A DNA stretch of 64,000 nucleotides. Source: Gloeothece verrucosa PCC 7822. Its GTDB lineage: Bacteria; Cyanobacteriota; Cyanobacteriia; Cyanobacteriales; Microcystaceae. Positions 62,719-64,000 of the stretch are shown here, one piece after another. The notes under the pieces were generated by a model, which was not told the origin of the DNA, ran no database searches, and saw only the letters and a list, made by a program, of their open reading frames with translations. The stretch covers positions 1,178,001 to 1,242,000 of the forward strand of contig NC_014501.1 of assembly GCF_000147335.1 (NCBI RefSeq), in the 5' to 3' direction. Each line of letters starts with the position of its first letter. Position 1 is the stretch's first letter. The translations under genes were made by a program, and so were the position numbers.

Positions 62719-63915
62719 TTAGACGGGTGCCTCTTCTTTAAGATGTTTACGAATAATGCCTAAAACAGTTTCAGGATTAACAGGTTTACTGATAAAGTCA
62801 CTCGAGCCTACCATTTTGGCTCTAACTCGGTCAACTAAGCCATCATTACCGGTTAAAATAATGATCGGCGTGGTTTTAAAATAAGACATTTTACGTAATT
62901 GAGAACAGATTTCATAGCCATTGGCATTTGGCATGACTAAATCTAAAAAGATTAATTCGGGTTTACGGGCTAAAAGAATAGCGATCGCTCTTAGGGGATC
63001 ATTGATGGCAACAAATTGATAGTTGGCTGATGTGAGAATTTTTTCCATCGTTTGACACATCAGAGGACTATCATCAATACAGGCAATCAGTGGCCCCGGA
63101 ATGGGAAGTTCTACAGCAACCGCCGTCGTGGTGGGTGGTGATATGGGAGGCGGCAAATCTGGGAGTTGGATTAATTCTACTAATCCCAATTGTATATAAG
63201 GTAATAGAGAACTGGTAACGGTTAAGACATCTCGTTTCATCCTAACTGCCAAATCCCGCAGGGTTTGTTGACCATCTAGCAGTTGTCTGAGGGTTTGATA
63301 AACTTGGGGAGAGGTTCTCTGTTGTAGTTGCTCGGGTTGTCGAATGATCGGGGCACAATTGGGAGAGCGATCAGCGATTTTGGCGGCTTGCCAAGCTTGC
63401 CACAGTTCTTGACATTGGGCGATGACTTGTTCAGCATCAATTAAGACTAAGCGGGTGGATAATAAATCGTCTTGTCTGAGTTCGCAAGAGACTTCCATCA
63501 TCTGAGTGATGTCAAATAACACTTCGACAATGGTATTACGGATCATTCTGGCGGCTTGTTCTCGGCTGATTTTCTGTTGTTCTACCCACAGACACAACAG
63601 TTGATATTCCCAACAAACTTGTATATCGAAGGGACCGAGACTCGCCAAAGCAAGTTGTATAAATTCGGGGGTTAATTGGGGAAAATAGGCTGATAGATTG
63701 CGTCTCCACCGTCTGACGGGATGAACTCCCCCAGTAGCGAACATAATGCGGCCCAAATACAGATAAAATTCCCATTTTTCGCCTCTGGGGCCTGTTAATA
63801 TCAGTTGGCCGCTAAATCGAGGTTGCTTGAGGGTTTCAAAGAACCCTGTTTGTTTAGTTGCCGTAAATTCCCTAATCGATACAGGATTATAAAGGGGATC
63901 TTTACCAGTCATCAT
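62719..63915 (-). CDS. pixG: PATAN-receiver response regulator (PixG, PatA family)
   Basis: A 398-residue regulator: N-terminal PATAN/DUF4388 region (about 10-250, e.g. KQPRFSGQLILTGPRGEKWE, GRIMFATGGVHPVRRWRR) and a C-terminal receiver (about 275-395) with CIDDSPLMCQ, IFLDLVMPNANGYE, IILTG and FISKPV. PatA-type proteins affect heterocyst pattern in Anabaena; the PixG group acts in phototaxis, in contact with type IV pilus motors. Two ATGs lie at the start (63915 and 63912). It is the first gene of the minus-strand pix unit as far as visible; the 85 bases beyond it hold no further gene. Confidence 0.9.
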   Translation of the reverse strand: MMTGKDPLYNPVSIREFTATKQTGFFETLKQPRFSGQLILTGPRGEKWEFYLYLGRIMFATGGVHPVRRWRRNLSAYFPQLTPEFIQLALASLGPFDIQVCWEYQLLCLWVEQQKISREQAARMIRNTIVEVLFDITQMMEVSCELRQDDLLSTRLVLIDAEQVIAQCQELWQAWQAAKIADRSPNCAPIIRQPEQLQQRTSPQVYQTLRQLLDGQQTLRDLAVRMKRDVLTVTSSLLPYIQLGLVELIQLPDLPPPISPPTTTAVAVELPIPGPLIACIDDSPLMCQTMEKILTSANYQFVAINDPLRAIAILLARKPELIFLDLVMPNANGYEICSQLRKMSYFKTTPIIILTGNDGLVDRVRAKMVGSSDFISKPVNPETVLGIIRKHLKEEAPV

Positions 63916-64000
63916 TAAACATTGATTTGATACAAATCAGTGATCTACATTAATAGAGTTCCCCAAAATCCTCAAAAATTTACATCTCTCCCAAAAATCT

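Overview
The window is chromosomal DNA of a cyanobacterium, most likely a unicellular chroococcalean of the Cyanothece/Gloeothece type. The base composition is moderately AT-rich. Several GCGATCGC (HIP1) octamers and many short tandem heptamer repeats lie in it. The gene content is typically cyanobacterial: monoglucosyldiacylglycerol synthase, NhaS3-type antiporter, cyanobacteriochrome-like GAF domains, PATAN regulators, a PEP-CTERM protein, and MoeB fused to rhodanese. Genus is inference only. The window cuts the first gene at its 5' end.

Layout. 0-10 kb: end of an AI-2E family permease, a DUF39 homocysteine-biosynthesis protein, a dynamin-like GTPase with a small coiled-coil membrane partner, a decayed ParD-type antitoxin, then on the minus strand a secreted protein plus a large TPR-CHAT protease-like protein with 14 near-identical 40-residue repeats, and a DUF433/DUF5615 toxin-antitoxin-like pair. 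10-18 kb: murA (apparently starting at ATA), tRNA-Leu(CAG), an rRNA methyltransferase, a Na+/H+ antiporter, an AMIN-amidase, murI and a PstS-like protein. 18-34 kb: PEP-CTERM protein, GPH-type sugar symporter, MoeB-rhodanese, glyoxalase-like protein, a desaturase-SDR fusion, mgdA, a PadR regulator with twin palindromic operators, glgX and a hybrid histidine kinase carrying a DXCF-type GAF domain.

34-40 kb is a minus-strand sulfonate utilisation locus in transcription order ssuA, ssuA, ssuD, beta-carbonic-anhydrase-like gene, ssuC, ssuB, ssuE. The carbonic-anhydrase-like protein in this setting may be a COS/CS2 hydrolase. 41-43 kb holds an AT-rich sulfotransferase and a 292-bp MITE with a perfect 9-bp target duplication. 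43-48 kb is a minus-strand pst operon (pstS, pstC, pstA, pstB) whose first gene is a sulfate-binding protein overlapping pstS by 4 bp.

48-64 kb is a phototaxis (pix/tax1-like) chemosensory operon on the minus strand: pixG (PATAN-REC), pixH (CheY), pixI (CheW), an inserted IS4-type element, pixJ (two-GAF methyl-accepting protein), a second GAF methyl-accepting protein, a 1711-residue CheA-like kinase (pixL) with three Hpt modules, and a further CheW. Both receptors and the separate kinase at 30-33 kb keep the bilin-attachment Cys and the DXCF Cys of blue/green cyanobacteriochromes. The IS element separates pixGHI from pixJ and the kinase, so the pathway may be transcriptionally split in this strain.
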